Source: an uncultured Oscillospiraceae bacterium (GTDB lineage Bacteria; Bacillota; Clostridia; Oscillospirales; Oscillospiraceae). From it: a DNA stretch of 5,020 nt. This document shows positions 4,737 to 5,020 of the stretch, one piece after another. How positions within the stretch are numbered: the stretch's first letter is position 1; each line of letters begins with the position of its first letter. Below the pieces are notes generated by a model. The model made no database searches, was not told the DNA's origin, and saw nothing but the letters and a program-made list of their open reading frames with translations. The DNA lies in contig CAKTVN010000141.1 in assembly GCA_934623545.1 (NCBI GenBank), positions 1 through 5,020 of the forward strand. Reading direction: 5' to 3'. A program made the translations under genes and the position numbers.

Positions 4737-5020
4737 AGGCAGCACCGCGCAATTACTTCTTCGCCCTCCGGCGGCTCTTTTCCGCCAATCCTGCGGTTTG
4801 AAAAGCTTGAAATATTGCGCAGCCGTTGGCGGCGAAGGAGCCTTACGGATGCGGCACACCCCTTGCGGGTGCTGTCCGCCCGACCGCGCCAAAGGCGCGG
4901 AGCACTTCTGCGATTGCACCGCAGTGCCGCTTTTGCGTTGAGACCGCAACTGTGCCTCCGGCGGCTCGTCCTCGCAAGCTCCATATCCCTCACCCCGCCG
5001 CAAGCGGCAGGTCTCGTCCA
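4737..5020. repeat. GC-rich intergenic region of short inverted and direct repeats
   Basis: There is no convincing gene. Interleaved inverted repeats GCGCAAT/ATTGCGC (4747-4753, 4814-4820) and CTTCGCC/GGCGAAG (4759-4765, 4831-4837) cross each other. Local hairpins lie at 4857-4871 (5 bp), 4884-4900 (CCGCGCC, AAA loop, 7 bp perfect), 4934-4949 and 4997-5008. CCTCCGGCGGCTC occurs directly at 4765-4777 and 4955-4967. Frames crossing it on both strands are open because of GC richness, and the translations are Cys/Arg/Pro-rich and unlike folded proteins. It is probably a dispersed intergenic repeat running past the window edge. Confidence 0.5.

Noticed and set aside
4475..4993. A 172-codon minus-strand frame and overlapping plus-strand frames at the right end
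   Set aside because: They cross hairpins and direct repeats, lack ribosome binding sites, and give Cys/Arg/Pro-rich low-complexity peptides. They are most likely spurious translations of intergenic repeats.

Overview
The window looks like a moderately GC-rich chromosome from the class Clostridia, probably an Oscillospiraceae/Ruminococcaceae-type gut bacterium. This is inferred from strong GGAGG-type ribosome binding sites, GC-rich codon use, a YoaP-type acetyltransferase, an orphan HicB protein and intergenic spaces packed with hairpins. Species cannot be named from this sequence.

Layout, left to right. (1) 1-303 looks like the right end of an integrated element. It holds the last 22 codons of an unidentified rightward gene (possibly an integrase), an AT-rich non-coding stretch with short direct repeats, a perfect 14-bp hairpin, and a 26-bp tRNA 3' end with CCA. 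A factor-independent terminator follows the CCA immediately (304-338). The T-stem pairs only in its inner three base pairs and then fails, and no 5' half of a tRNA is present, so this is best read as an attachment-site remnant of a tRNA gene. (2) 392-804 is a leftward solitary hicB-type gene with its own terminator, an extended -10 promoter and a 19-bp palindrome over the -35 region. A second strong leftward promoter lies at 938-967. No hicA is visible. (3) 1046-2939 is a rightward two-gene unit: a 344-aa protein of unknown function (possibly DUF6236-like) and, 29 bp later, a 251-aa YoaP-like GNAT acetyltransferase. The unit has a clear TTGCAA-17-TACAAT promoter. (4) 2916-3231 is a dense run of hairpins between two convergent genes. 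It is bounded by 14-bp inverted repeats and ends in a bidirectional terminator; it resembles a MITE or a composite dispersed repeat. (5) 3259-4422 is a leftward metal-dependent amidohydrolase of the imidazolonepropionase-related group, with promoter and ribosome binding site. (6) 4423-5020 has no convincing gene. It carries the amidohydrolase promoter, a long dyad upstream of it, and from about 4737 a second GC-rich region of short inverted and direct repeats.

The genes do not form one obvious pathway. The most interesting points are the attachment-site remnant beside an orphan antitoxin-like regulator, the layered control region of hicB, and the 281-bp palindrome-rich element whose left terminal repeat doubles as the last codons of yoaP. 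I did not find convincing evidence for a complete new defence or mobile system within these 5 kb.
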